DNA of 41,545 bases, taken from the NCBI GenBank assembly GCA_012031965.1, contig JAAUSC010000042.1, positions 1 through 41,545 of the forward strand, in the 5' to 3' direction. A model generated the notes under the pieces. The model was not told where the DNA came from. It ran no database searches and was given only the letters and a program-made list of their open reading frames with translations. The stretch is from Scytonema sp. RU_4_4. Its GTDB lineage: Bacteria > Cyanobacteriota > Cyanobacteriia > Cyanobacteriales > Nostocaceae. Position 1 is the first letter of the stretch, and each line of letters opens with the position of its first letter. This document shows, piece after piece, positions 10,002-18,641 of this stretch. Made by a program: the position numbers and the translations under genes.

Positions 10002-10559
10002 TTACCTGGTGGAACATGCGCCAGTCGTAATTAAGCGTCTAAACAGACCTTCTGTCCAGCCAGTTTCTTGCAGAACAGCAGATGAGGATGATTCTACATA
10101 AGCTTGCTCAATGAAAGCCAAATCAATCATGCAAATTCGACTGAGAGCATCTTTAAGAGACTCGTTTTTATCATCAGCTTGTACGCGCTTACCTACATGG
10201 TGTATCACTGTAGCCATTGCTGGAACAACGTGTTGGGGTCCGATACCGATGCAAGTGTGAACTAGACCAATTTTCCAACGGCGATTGGCATAGGCATTAC
10301 CCCAGTCATCCATACCTGTGAACATCTCGTGGAACCATTGAATAAAGGTTTCACGCAGGCGATGCATGCGTCCTTCTGAGGCATGCAAAGTTGTATTCAT
10401 TTCCTCATCGCGCCCTAGGTAGGCGTAAAAATGGTCTGCCATTTCTGAGGCAATTTTTAACCCCCAGTCTGCCTCAGATTTCAGTAGAGCTTTGTCCTCG
10501 TCTGTCAGCCCAACGCGCTTTTCCAGCAGAGACAAAAAGGCTTGTGGTTGTAAACTCAT
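10002..10559 (-). CDS. Stand-alone protoglobin-domain heme protein
   Basis: 185 aa, helical. The segment RRWKIGLVHTCIGIGPQHVV matches the globin-coupled-sensor/protoglobin signature (R-I-G-x-x-H-x-x-I-G), with His101 as the likely proximal heme ligand. Upstream helices (WGLKIASEMADHFYAYLGRDEEM; ETFIQWFHEMFTGMDDWG) fit helices A-E of this fold. There is no signalling domain attached, so it is a single-domain protoglobin: O2, NO or CO binding, function unknown. The ATG at 10559 is preceded on the minus strand by AGGAGA a few bases away (TCTCCT at 10569-10574). It converges with the hutX-like gene. Confidence 0.85.
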   Translation of the reverse strand: MSLQPQAFLSLLEKRVGLTDEDKALLKSEADWGLKIASEMADHFYAYLGRDEEMNTTLHASEGRMHRLRETFIQWFHEMFTGMDDWGNAYANRRWKIGLVHTCIGIGPQHVVPAMATVIHHVGKRVQADDKNESLKDALSRICMIDLAFIEQAYVESSSSAVLQETGWTEGLFRRLITTGACSTR

Positions 10560-10744
10560 GTCATGTTTCTCCTAGTCTCAATAAAAACCAAACTGGTCTA
10601 CTAATTGTCTCTATTATGGTCAAGCAATTCCTGATAATTACCACAAGTCGCTTGTATAATTTATACAACTATTTATTGCTTAATATATTCACAATATATA
10701 TTTACAATCAAATGAACAAAAAGTTGACAGCCAAAGATTCATTA

Positions 10745-10766
10745 CCCGTGGATAAAAACCCACGGG
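10745..10766. terminator. Hairpin in the globin/PATAN intergenic gap
   Basis: CCCGTGG (10745-10751) pairs with CCACGGG (10760-10766) around an A-rich loop. The gap 10560-10863 holds no gene. It is AT-rich near 10640-10720, where promoter elements for the globin gene may lie. The terminator role is possible but lacks a clean T-run on either strand. Confidence 0.35.
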
Positions 10767-10863
10767 CTGATTTTAACTTGCAGCGTCCTCGCTGGCTCAC
10801 CACTCCTGACCTTTGCGATAGCCTCCAGTGGTACTGCTAGGTTTTAGTTCAATGAAAACGAAA

Positions 10864-11835
10864 TCATCTTTGCAAGAACGACCGAATAATACGCAGATAA
10901 CCAGCTAACTTTTGGAGATACGATTGATGGGCATTTATTTGGCTGGAAGAGTCCACAACTGGCTCTGGTAAATTTTCCGCTATACGAGTCGTTTCTGCTA
11001 CCGCATGATTGAACGTCTGTGTGTTATCACTTTGGCTGGAAGAGTCCACAACTGGCTCTGGTAAATTCTCTGTTATGGAAGTCGTTTCTATCACCTCGTT
11101 CCCTGAGACAGCAGTTGGGGAAACTTCTTCTGCTAAATGACTCATAAGCAGTCGGAAAGCAATCTGCTGAACTTCTTCTACAGCGATTCCAAGTTGATTG
11201 GCAATTTCCCCTAGGGAAATGGTGCCATTTGCTAACTGCCAAACTTGCCATTCCACAGAATCTAACTGTAACTGAGGCTGACTGGTATTTTTATTTGACA
11301 GAATGAAAGTCAATTCAGGCAGTTTTTCTGCGAATAGACTCCAGTCTCGCAGCGTCCGCAAACCGATAAGTGTTGCCTCAGTTGCTGGCATACTTATACC
11401 TGTCATCTCTGCTAAGGGTAAATTCGCTTGGGCATCAAATTCAAACTGACCATCCTTGAGATCAAACAAAGCAGACACTTGCTCCACGACCTGGATACGG
11501 AATAGTAGTTTCAGTTGTTCAGATTGCAATAGTCCTTCAAACTTGAGGCATAAACCTATTGGTGTGTTAACTGGGCAGATCTGAGCCATCTTCAAAACAA
11601 CTTCCTCGCTCACCCAGCCCCGTTGAGCAATCATTGAAATCAAGCCTTTTTCATCTAGGCAATCAGCAGTAGCGACAATGCGACCTTGATGCAGCCAGAT
11701 GTGATGAACTTGCACAAAAGTAGTCAAATCAGCAGTAAAGGTACGAATTGTGAGTAATCCTGTCTTGTTTCCTTGCTCTAGCAATTGAAAGATTTCTGGC
11801 AAGGAAAACTCTGCTAAATTACCAGTAAATTTCAT
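10864..11835 (-). CDS. PATAN (DUF4388) domain protein
   Basis: 323 aa. The N-terminus MKFTGNLAEFSLPEIFQLL followed by NKTGLLTI is the start of the PatA-N-terminal/DUF4388 domain, used in cyanobacterial PatA-type response regulators and gliding or heterocyst regulators. There is no receiver domain here. Residues ~195-240 (WQVWQLANGTISLGEIANQL ... VQQIAFRLL) look like a winged-helix-like segment common in these proteins. Residues ~245-305 are disordered and contain a 31-residue duplication with two copies of ENLPEPVVDSSSQ. It lies downstream of the Roadblock gene on the same strand with a 325-bp gap filled by dispersed repeats, so a strict operon is doubtful. A regulatory or scaffolding role is inferred. 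Confidence 0.8.
   Translation of the reverse strand: MKFTGNLAEFSLPEIFQLLEQGNKTGLLTIRTFTADLTTFVQVHHIWLHQGRIVATADCLDEKGLISMIAQRGWVSEEVVLKMAQICPVNTPIGLCLKFEGLLQSEQLKLLFRIQVVEQVSALFDLKDGQFEFDAQANLPLAEMTGISMPATEATLIGLRTLRDWSLFAEKLPELTFILSNKNTSQPQLQLDSVEWQVWQLANGTISLGEIANQLGIAVEEVQQIAFRLLMSHLAEEVSPTAVSGNEVIETTSITENLPEPVVDSSSQSDNTQTFNHAVAETTRIAENLPEPVVDSSSQINAHQSYLQKLAGYLRIIRSFLQR
10938..11089. repeat. 93-bp direct duplication inside the PATAN gene
   Basis: The sequence starting TTTGGCTGGAAGAG occurs at 10938 and again at 11031. The first ~37 bases are identical and the copies then diverge. The period is 93 bp (31 codons), so the frame is kept and the disordered linker was lengthened. Confidence 0.85.
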
Positions 11836-12044
11836 ATGAGTTTTACTTAGTAGTCTGATAGACTACCAGGCTGAGATATAAATTTTAGATGGCAATGATT
11901 TCACTATCTAACCTCTCTCAAAAGTTTTGTTAGGGCATGAAAGGAAGTCATGAAGTTAATAGACTGATAACCGTTTTTTTTGAAATCACCTTATATATTA
12001 AAGAATACACTTTTTGGTTCACATAATTTTAAGATATACACCTA

Positions 12045-12160
12045 CTATCGCTCTCGTCGCAAAGCGACACGTTGCGCGTTGGCGCAAGCCTCTGCAAGAC
12101 TTACGCCGTTTACGTAGCGTGTCCGATAGAACAGGACGTGCGCTTTGCGCTGACGCAGAA
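12045..12160. repeat. Palindromic dispersed-repeat cluster
   Basis: GC-rich, self-complementary fragments (AAAGCGACACGTTGCGCGTT, GGCGCAAGCC, TACGTAGCGTGTCC, GCGCTTTGCGCTGACGCAG) fill the space just past the Roadblock stop codon. Related pieces (GGCGCAGCCTGTCCGTAGGA; GCGTTAGCGTAGCG) recur at about 17554, 18661, 19845, 28155 and 31281. The remaining gap 11836-12044 is AT-rich with no gene seen. Confidence 0.7.
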
Positions 12161-12535
12161 TTAGTACATCATAGCCCTCCTCAATTCTATGAGGACACGC
12201 TTGACTTCTAGCATGAGTATTCCCTGCTTGGCAGAATCACTTGCTAAAACGAGTAGTACAGCATCATCGCCGCAGCTACTCAGAATTCCAAAACCCTTAT
12301 CACCTTCAACATAAATGCGCTCTATATTGCCTCTGCTTAACTCATTTCCAATGCGTTCACCAAGAGATATCATAGCTGCAGCCATAGCGGATACCCGTTC
12401 TTCGTCCATCCCGCCTGGTAAGCTTGACGACAAAGTTAGACCATCGGGAGAAACAAGCACTGCACCTTGCACATCACTCGTTGCAGTGACAAAGTTTTGT
12501 ATAATGCTGCCAAGTTTTGCTGTGTTGATTGCCAT
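12161..12535 (-). CDS. Roadblock/LC7 domain protein
   Basis: 124 aa, a single Roadblock/LC7 domain: LGSIIQNFVTATSDVQGAVLVSPDGLTLSSSLPGG, then MAAAMISLGERIGNEL, IYVEGDKGFGIL, and LVLASDSAKQGILMLEVKRV. MglB-type members are GAP-like partners of small Ras-like GTPases in motility and polarity. No MglA-like GTPase is in this window. The Roadblock gene plus a PATAN gene nearby suggests signalling, possibly motility-related; this is inference. The stop is immediately followed by the dispersed-repeat cluster. AGGAGTG lies just before the ATG on the minus strand (CACTCCT at 12540-12546). Confidence 0.9.
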   Translation of the reverse strand: MAINTAKLGSIIQNFVTATSDVQGAVLVSPDGLTLSSSLPGGMDEERVSAMAAAMISLGERIGNELSRGNIERIYVEGDKGFGILSSCGDDAVLLVLASDSAKQGILMLEVKRVLIELRRAMMY

Positions 12536-13228
12536 CGTACACTCCTATTTGGTTTTGATTGAGTAAGTTGTGGATAATGTCTCGTTGGCAATTGCTGTTT
12601 TCTGTTCAACTCACTCTGCTTGCATCAACGAGCTTGCAGGCGAATTCATATCTAAGTGAACAGAGTTTGGGTAAGAGGATGACTGCATTCGCTGCATTCG
12701 GAACAATCCTCTGAACTTATGCTCAGCACGGACTAAAGGGGTAAATTCAAAAACATCGAAGCTACCACTGGGAGTACCTGTTTAGTGTGTGTACCCTTCT
12801 TCAGGTTTGCTAGTTACCTACGGCTGGAAAACTGCCTGCTGCATGGCTAGCGCTCACCAAACACCCGTTTGCATCGTGCTTCACAATCTCGTCCTTAGGT
12901 CGCTGCTTCACGAAACGTTGCACCCAAATTCCATCTAGCTCCAAGGGTTTTATGCCTATCCAGATAGGCTCAGGAGCTACTGGTCAGTTAGTTATCTGCC
13001 CCTTGATGTCTTCGTTTAAAATAACATTGAAAATAGCAAAGATTCCGGATAATTACGGGATTTTTTGGATGAAAAACCTAAAATTGCCATGTTATTCCTC
13101 TTATTCAATGATGCTTGAAACCGGCGTTGCGTTCAGAGAGAATAAAAAACCGCAAAGGCGCTTCGGAACACAGAGAAAGAGATAGGCAGAAGAAAAATTC
13201 TCTGTATGAATGCAACACGCGTATGAAC
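12536..13228. other. Gene-poor gap with open minus-strand fragments
   Basis: No confident gene. Two minus-strand stretches are open without a good start: about 12611-12778 (reads FDVFEFTPLVRAEHKFRGL and ends at a TGA at 12611) and about 12810-12980 (reads GIKPLELDGIWVQRF and ends at a TAG near 12811). They have protein-like composition and could be remnants, but I recognise no family. Near 13204-13224 lies a 21-base sequence (GTATGAATGCAACAC...) that is repeated exactly at 41404-41424. Confidence 0.4.
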
Positions 13229-13873
13229 TTAAACTGTAGACAGAACTAATGAACGCAGTTGCTCGATCCATCCAAGTAAATTATTCTTATTTAACCGATA
13301 ACTTAAAGGATGGGCGATTAATCTTGCTGTACTCTCATACAAAGTTTCAGTCTCAACCAAACCATTTTCGCGTAAGGTTCGTCCTGTCGAAACCAAATCT
13401 ACAATTGCCTCTGACATCCCTGTAATTGGACCTAGTTCTACTGAACCATACAGTGGTACTATTTCCACAGGTAAGTCTAAACTGTGAAAATACTCTCGCG
13501 CACTATTGACATACTTTGAAGCGACTCGACCATGAGGTGGTAACTCTAAAGCAGAACGGTAAGGGCTTGATTGCTTCACTGCCACCGACATTCGGCAATG
13601 ACCAAACTGCAAGTCAATTAAGTGGGCTACTTGCGGCTTTTTCTCCCGTAATACGTCATATCCGACGATACCAAGCTGTGCCTGACCATATTCTACATAC
13701 ACTGGCACATCCTGCGCTCGCACCAGCAGCCCTTTAGCTTTGCCACTGGAGTCGGAAATCTGAAGTTGGCGGTTACTTGAATCCAAAAAAGCACTAAAAT
13801 CCAATCCCACATCTTGCAGGATGCGGATGCTATTTTTGAGGAGTTCCCCTTTCGGCAATGCAACAGTAATCAT
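13229..13873 (-). CDS. hisG: ATP phosphoribosyltransferase, short form
   Basis: 214 aa, the short HisG form that lacks the C-terminal regulatory domain and needs HisZ as partner (hisZ is not in this window). It catalyses the first step of histidine synthesis, ATP + PRPP. Visible features: [16 protein letters not shown] at the start; [21 protein letters not shown]; the PRPP-binding loop region [23 protein letters not shown]; and a C-terminal Arg/Leu-rich helix. It is a single gene divergent from the response regulator (72 bp between starts), so the two may share a regulatory region. Confidence 0.97.
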   Translation of the reverse strand: MITVALPKGELLKNSIRILQDVGLDFSAFLDSSNRQLQISDSSGKAKGLLVRAQDVPVYVEYGQAQLGIVGYDVLREKKPQVAHLIDLQFGHCRMSVAVKQSSPYRSALELPPHGRVASKYVNSAREYFHSLDLPVEIVPLYGSVELGPITGMSEAIVDLVSTGRTLRENGLVETETLYESTARLIAHPLSYRLNKNNLLGWIEQLRSLVLSTV

Positions 13874-13945
13874 AAGTAGTAGCAGTCAGCGCTCAGCAAT
13901 CAGCAAAATAATAATATCTGATAGGTGACATCCTGATGGCTAACC

Positions 13946-14653
13946 ATGCGAATTTTGCTTGTAGATGATGAAGTTGAATTAACTGATCCTTTGAGTCGCG
14001 TGTTAACTCGTGAGGGGTATAGCGTTGATGCAGCTTATGATGGAACAAGTGGTAGCCAACTTGCACAAGATGGTAGTTATGACTTACTCATTCTAGATTG
14101 GATGCTGCCAGGAAAAACAGGATTGGAGATTTGTCAGGAATTACGACATCAAAGCAAAACTACGCCTGTATTGTTTCTCACTGCTAAAGATACTCTAAAT
14201 GACCGAGTAGAAGGTTTAGACGCAGGTGCTGACGACTATTTGGTTAAACCTTTTGAGTTGCGGGAGTTATTAGCACGAGTTCGGGCTTTATTGCGTCGTT
14301 CCGGTTCACAAAACTACGGTGTAACACTCCAAAGGCTTGTCGTTGCTGACTTGGAACTCGATAGCGAAAATCAAGTTGCTTATCGTCGAGGAAGAATCAT
14401 CGATTTATCAGAAAAAGAAAGTCAGCTTCTGCAATTTTTTATGGAAAACACGGGACAATTGCTCACTCACGCGCAGATTCTCCAATCTCTCTGGAAGGAT
14501 GATGAACCACCTAGTAGCAATGTTATTGCTGCATTAATTCGTCTATTACGGCGCAAAATTGAACAAGCTGGTGAAACACCTTTGATTCACACTGTTTATG
14601 GCAAAGGATACCGCTTTGGTGCTTCTTCATCAGAAACTGGAGAAGAAAAATAG
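13946..14653 (+). CDS. OmpR/PhoB-family response regulator
   Basis: 235 aa. The receiver domain has the acidic pair DDE (residues 7-9), phospho-acceptor Asp51 in LILDWMLPGKTG, Thr79 and Lys101 (YLVKPF). A winged-helix DNA-binding domain follows (LSEKESQLLQFFMENTGQLLT ... VIAALIRLLRRKIEQ ... VYGKGYRFG). It is a DNA-binding transcriptional regulator controlled by a histidine kinase, which is not adjacent. Its stop is six bases from the end of the convergent acyltransferase gene. The signal is unknown. Confidence 0.95.
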   Translation: MRILLVDDEVELTDPLSRVLTREGYSVDAAYDGTSGSQLAQDGSYDLLILDWMLPGKTGLEICQELRHQSKTTPVLFLTAKDTLNDRVEGLDAGADDYLVKPFELRELLARVRALLRRSGSQNYGVTLQRLVVADLELDSENQVAYRRGRIIDLSEKESQLLQFFMENTGQLLTHAQILQSLWKDDEPPSSNVIAALIRLLRRKIEQAGETPLIHTVYGKGYRFGASSSETGEEK

Positions 14654-14659
14654 AGTGCA

Positions 14660-15718
14660 TTATGCTTTTTGAACTTGTTCACCACTCTGAACTTTAAGAT
14701 TTAATAACTGATTCATTTGACTTTGCAACTTTCCTCGTAACTGTTGTGCTTTATGATGAAGGTCTGCTCTTTTTGTCTGATCACTATCACACTCAGGTGT
14801 ATACAACGTCTGAATAAAGTAATGCAGACGACTTCTCATAGCCCAAACTCCCATTGATGGAAAGAGAAGAAATAATGGCATCAAAGGTGATATTGGTAAA
14901 AATGGTAAATTGAATCGCCTCTGCAACTTTTTAATATTTAAAGTCCAAGGATGTAAATTTTCATTCCCAATGCAAACAACAGGTAATATGGGAATTTGAT
15001 AACGTTGGCTTAATTGAATAAAACTCGAATTAAACGTTTCGAGTTGATAGCGTTTTACCCAACCTTTTCTCGGTCCGCGTAAACCTTCTGGTGCATATAA
15101 GAGAATTTTACGTTCTTGGATCGCTGCTTCAAAATCATTGAACTCTGCTCTGACACCACCCAAAACCTTTGACCATCCGGGTGGTAACCACCAAATAATC
15201 CAAGGATGGTCAAATAACGAGACACCAGCTAATGATTGCACCGACCATCCTCGTGTTTGACCCAATAGATAGCCTAATGTAAAAAAGTCCCAAGGAAAAC
15301 ACATTCCTGCATGATTTATAGTCACAATCATTGGACCTGTTTGTGGCAAGTTTTCAATTTTGTATAACTCACCTCGAAAATAATATTTAACAATTGGATC
15401 AATAATTTCATCTAGAAAAGCTTTTTGATAATTTGGGTCAAATTCACCTATCTCATTACGAGGTGAACGACAGCCAAGCCGTAACCAGCGGATAAAAAGT
15501 GCTAAGTAAAATCCGCCAGGAATTAAAAATAATACATATTCTAACCAATTCCAACCATCTGGCTCTTTGTGATAATGTTGCCAGTGTCGGTTGAATAAAA
15601 TGAGCCAACCAGGAGGGTACCACAGACAAAACCAATCAAACCAGCTAAATTTGTAACCTTCAACTGATGTTTTTTTAAATTGAAGATTAAACAGGTTATC
15701 AGAATGTTGATTAATCAC
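14660..15718 (-). CDS. PlsC-like phospholipid/glycerol acyltransferase
   Basis: 352 aa. The acyltransferase core shows NHAGMCFPWDFFTLG, where the usual H-x4-D is spaced as H-x7-D (as in a divergent LPLAT subgroup), and YAPEGLRGPRKGW, equivalent to the FPEGTR block. Before it is a hydrophobic N-terminal part with probable membrane-associated segments (WFCLWYPPGWLILF; WLEYVLFLIPGGFYLALFI). It likely transfers acyl chains to a lipid or glycan acceptor at the membrane. It is the last gene of the minus-strand polysaccharide cluster, 157 bp after the WcaF-like gene, so modification of a lipid-linked glycan is possible. The substrate is unknown. Confidence 0.8.
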   Translation of the reverse strand: MINQHSDNLFNLQFKKTSVEGYKFSWFDWFCLWYPPGWLILFNRHWQHYHKEPDGWNWLEYVLFLIPGGFYLALFIRWLRLGCRSPRNEIGEFDPNYQKAFLDEIIDPIVKYYFRGELYKIENLPQTGPMIVTINHAGMCFPWDFFTLGYLLGQTRGWSVQSLAGVSLFDHPWIIWWLPPGWSKVLGGVRAEFNDFEAAIQERKILLYAPEGLRGPRKGWVKRYQLETFNSSFIQLSQRYQIPILPVVCIGNENLHPWTLNIKKLQRRFNLPFLPISPLMPLFLLFPSMGVWAMRSRLHYFIQTLYTPECDSDQTKRADLHHKAQQLRGKLQSQMNQLLNLKVQSGEQVQKA

Positions 15719-15875
15719 AATAGCAGAGTCGCTTCTGTAATAATTGGATTAATTGGTAATTCTAGCTTTAGAAACTTTTCTTTGTCATCTCACTCTGGAC
15801 TTAAGATAATCTAAATGACGAGCATATCTTTTTTAAATTTTGATTTAAATTTTGATTTAAATTTTGAATTGCTTG

Positions 15876-16439
15876 TCACTCCCGCTTCCTTGGATACCGG
15901 GGAGTACAAGGGTTTCCCCAGCAAACTTGCCCAGAGGGTATGTCACTAAAAACACTACTACGAGCACCAATCACAGCATTAGCCCCAATTGTCACTCCCA
16001 GTCCAATAAAGCAATCAGCGGCTATCCATGCTCCATTGGCAATGGTGATACTTCCTGTTTTCAACCCAAAAGCTGGGTCCGTGATATCATGACTACCAGT
16101 ACACAGGTAACTCTTTTGAGAAACGGCGCAGTGTTCACCGATGTTGATGTGGTCAAGGCTGTAGAGAACGACATCATCTCCAATCCAGCTGTAGTCCCCG
16201 ATTGTAATTTTCCAAGGATAAGTAAAGCGGGCAGTCGGTCGAATTAATACGCCTTTACCAACACGAGCGCCAAATAAACGCAGCAAGGCGCAACGTAGAT
16301 TATTGAGTGGGTGAGGAGTCAGGGGAAAGGCGATCGCCTGTACAAACCACCATAACAAAATATACCAACCTGCTCGTCCTCGGTCAAACCAGGATTGGTT
16401 ATATTTACGTAAATCTACAAAAGGTTCGTCATTAGTCAT
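15876..16439 (-). CDS. WcaF-like O-acetyltransferase (left-handed beta-helix)
   Basis: 187 aa. Hexapeptide repeats begin at RVGKGVLIRPTARFTYPWKI and continue through ITIGDYSWIGDDVVLYSLDHI, IANGAWIAADCFIGLGVTIGANAVIGARS. The His in SLDHINIG and the late VCWGNPCTPRYPR fit the WcaF/NodL-type acetyl-CoA transferases that decorate exopolysaccharide. The first residues M-T-N-D are encoded by the heptamer repeat (GTCATTA units on the plus strand), so the start codon lies inside the tandem array. It sits between two glycosyltransferases and an acyltransferase on the same strand. Confidence 0.9.
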   Translation of the reverse strand: MTNDEPFVDLRKYNQSWFDRGRAGWYILLWWFVQAIAFPLTPHPLNNLRCALLRLFGARVGKGVLIRPTARFTYPWKITIGDYSWIGDDVVLYSLDHINIGEHCAVSQKSYLCTGSHDITDPAFGLKTGSITIANGAWIAADCFIGLGVTIGANAVIGARSSVFSDIPSGQVCWGNPCTPRYPRKRE

Positions 16440-16531
16440 TAGTCATTAGTCATTGGTCATTGGTCATTGGTCATTGGTCATTGGTCATTGGTCATTTGTC
16501 ATTGGTCATTGGTCATTTGTCATTAGTCATT
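16428..16531. repeat. Heptanucleotide tandem repeat (GTCATTR/T), ~15 units
   Basis: About fifteen heptamers, GTCATTA, GTCATTG and GTCATTT, run from 16428 to 16531; on the minus strand they read (T/C/A)AATGAC. It is the same family as 9364-9412. The second unit contains the start codon of the WcaF-like gene. It fills most of the space between that gene and the preceding glycosyltransferase. Confidence 0.95.
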
Positions 16532-16569
16532 CTCCTCTGCTCCCCTACTCCCCTTGTTCTCAGTCTCTC

Positions 16570-17511
16570 CTAAAGTACCGTTTGCCCTACTTCTTGAGAT
16601 AGAGAAGGTTTCTCAGTCATGGGGGTAGATGTGATATTGAGATGACCATTATACTGTCGTAATTCGTATAGTTTTACGCCTATTTGATACTCATATTGAC
16701 TTAAAAGCCGTGCATAAATATACCCGGCTTTACCATCCAAAAAACCGCGCTGAATGATGTAGAACAAAACAAACCGTAAAAACGGTTTAAATGGTAGTCG
16801 CACCCACAGTTTTTTCAGAAAGCGCTTACGTTGTACGGTATTCCCGAAGAGATTTGCACCAATGGTACCGCTATCATCTTTACCTGTCAGCAGACTAAGA
16901 TAGACATGAGCCTCCCAATTGGAATAACGGTTATGCCGTTCTATCCAGTGATAAAGGTCACGAAAATCCTCGTGTATCATATCGTTTTTCAGATATCCAG
17001 CTTTTCCATCCAAGATAACGTGTTCGTGAACTTCGTTATCACCAGTGTTGGGAATCTCTTCAGTATTCAGGTTTTCGTAGCGACCTTTTTGATGTTTGAA
17101 TAAACGCAAATTCCAATCAGGATATTTACCGCCGTGGCGAATCCATGTTCCTAAGAAAAAGACTCGGCGGTTGAGATAGTAACCATCGTATTCTGAATTT
17201 TGAATTGCCTGGGCAATTTCATCCCACAGTTCGGGGGTAATGCGTTCATCACAATCAACAATTAACACCCATTCGTTACGGAAGGATAAGTTTGCTAAAG
17301 ACCAATTTTTCTTTTTAGGCCAGCTTTTATTAAAGTAGAACTGTACAATCTTTGCGCCATAATTTTGAGCAATTTCGACACTTTTGTCACTACTTTGAGA
17401 ATCTACAACAAACACCTCATCTGCTCTTTCAACACTTGCCAGACAAGCGGGCAAATTGACTTGTTCGTTTTTGGCTGGAATGAGTACAGAAACTGGTAAT
17501 TTGAAAGACAT
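16570..17511 (-). CDS. Glycosyltransferase family 2 (WaaE/KdtX-like)
   Basis: 313 aa. GT-A fold: VSVLIPAKNEQVNLPACLASV at the start, then EVFVVDSQSSDKSVEIA, a DxD-type motif in LIVDCDERITPELWDEI, and GYYLNRRVFFLGTWIRHGG. These match lipopolysaccharide-core beta-glucosyltransferases of the WaaE/KdtX type. The C-terminal region is basic with a hydrophobic stretch (FKPFLRFVLFYIIQRGF), suggesting membrane association. It is 42 bp downstream of the other GT2 gene and upstream of wcaF-like, a likely operon. The sugar donor and acceptor are unknown. Confidence 0.9.
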   Translation of the reverse strand: MSFKLPVSVLIPAKNEQVNLPACLASVERADEVFVVDSQSSDKSVEIAQNYGAKIVQFYFNKSWPKKKNWSLANLSFRNEWVLIVDCDERITPELWDEIAQAIQNSEYDGYYLNRRVFFLGTWIRHGGKYPDWNLRLFKHQKGRYENLNTEEIPNTGDNEVHEHVILDGKAGYLKNDMIHEDFRDLYHWIERHNRYSNWEAHVYLSLLTGKDDSGTIGANLFGNTVQRKRFLKKLWVRLPFKPFLRFVLFYIIQRGFLDGKAGYIYARLLSQYEYQIGVKLYELRQYNGHLNITSTPMTEKPSLSQEVGQTVL

Positions 17512-17553
17512 ATAATTGATGAAGAATGCAGAATATAGAACTCAGAATATGCC

Positions 17554-18504
17554 CTACGGGCACGCTGCGCGTTCGTCTTTCTTTGATTTGAACAGAAGAC
17601 CCCGAACAGCAGTATTTAAGTAACCAATTTGACCATATGCATACACAAATTTATCAAAGCGTTCTGCTGGGTCACCAAAGTATTGTAGTGTTTTATATAA
17701 TCCACGCAGAAACCGCTCGCTACCACGCTGCAATTGACCTAAACCAGCTTTACCAGCAAGTTGTTCCCGATAACACTCACTCACCCCTTGCCACCAACCT
17801 CGACTAAAAAACCAAGAGCGCTTGAGGCGTTCTGGGGCGACATTGTGAGCAACGAGGGCGTTAGGAAGATAAGCAACTTGCATTCGTTGTTGCAGAGCGA
17901 GTTCGGTCATTTGCAGTTCTTCGTTGGATAATAATTTTGTCCCAACTCGACCGAGATGAGTATCAAAACCCCCTATTTTTTCGAGAAAGCTGCGGCGGAT
18001 AGAATAGTTTAAGCCTCTGGGGGTTTGTCCTGGGTTATCAATGTAGACAATACTGTCGCCTAAGTCGTATGCTCCCAAATTAGCAGATAATCCTTTTGAT
18101 AGCCAATGTGGTGCTTGGGTTCCTTCAGGCCATAGTAGAGTCACTTTGCCACCCGCAATTGCTAGTTTAGGGTTATCTTTATAAGCCAAGTACAAAACCT
18201 GTAGCCAATTGGAGCTAGCCTCTGCATCGTCATCAAGATATGCCAAAATCTCAGCACTGGCAACTCTCGCGCCAGTGTTGCGAGCAACAGATAAACCAAT
18301 GATAGGCTCAAAAATGTACTTGAGGCGAGGATTGTGGCTTCTTTGTTTTACAACTTCGCTCGTGCGATCGCTCGACCCATTATCCACCACTATGATTTCA
18401 AACTCACCAAAAAAATCCTGTGCCAAAAGGCTATCTATAGCAGCACCTAGATAGGTATCTCGATTGTGAGTACAAATAATGGCACAGATTTGCGTGTTTG
18501 GCAT
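17554..18504 (-). CDS. Glycosyltransferase family 2
   Basis: 316 aa. GT-A core: AIICTHNRDTYLGAAIDSLL, EIIVVDNGSSDRT, acidic metal motif LAYLDDDAEASSNW, and GLNYSIRRSFLEKIGGFD. The C-terminal half has the conserved FSRGWWQGVSECYREQL. It could act in exopolysaccharide (for instance hormogonium polysaccharide) assembly, but I cannot assign the sugar. It is the first gene of the minus-strand cluster. The last residues, E-R-A-A-C-P and the stop, are encoded by a small GC-rich dispersed repeat (17554-17575), so the natural C-terminus has probably been changed. Confidence 0.9.
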   Translation of the reverse strand: MPNTQICAIICTHNRDTYLGAAIDSLLAQDFFGEFEIIVVDNGSSDRTSEVVKQRSHNPRLKYIFEPIIGLSVARNTGARVASAEILAYLDDDAEASSNWLQVLYLAYKDNPKLAIAGGKVTLLWPEGTQAPHWLSKGLSANLGAYDLGDSIVYIDNPGQTPRGLNYSIRRSFLEKIGGFDTHLGRVGTKLLSNEELQMTELALQQRMQVAYLPNALVAHNVAPERLKRSWFFSRGWWQGVSECYREQLAGKAGLGQLQRGSERFLRGLYKTLQYFGDPAERFDKFVYAYGQIGYLNTAVRGLLFKSKKDERAACP

Positions 18505-18641
18505 GAGCTTTAAATTTCTGTTTTTGGACTTTGTGGGTTGTTAGTCTTTGGTTGATAGCTGTTAGTTATTCTACTAACAACCAACCGTTAACGACTAATG
18601 ATTAAGCAATAACAAAGTCCAAATCTGACGCATTGTCCCCG

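Noticed and set aside
13946-14653. Naming the response regulator RppA or RpaB
   Set aside because: The N-terminus and linker do not match what I remember of these, and no partner kinase adjoins.
14660-18504. Assignment of the polysaccharide cluster to the hormogonium polysaccharide (hps) locus
   Set aside because: GT2 and acetyltransferase genes are generic, and no pseudopilin-like hps genes are present, so the name would be a guess.
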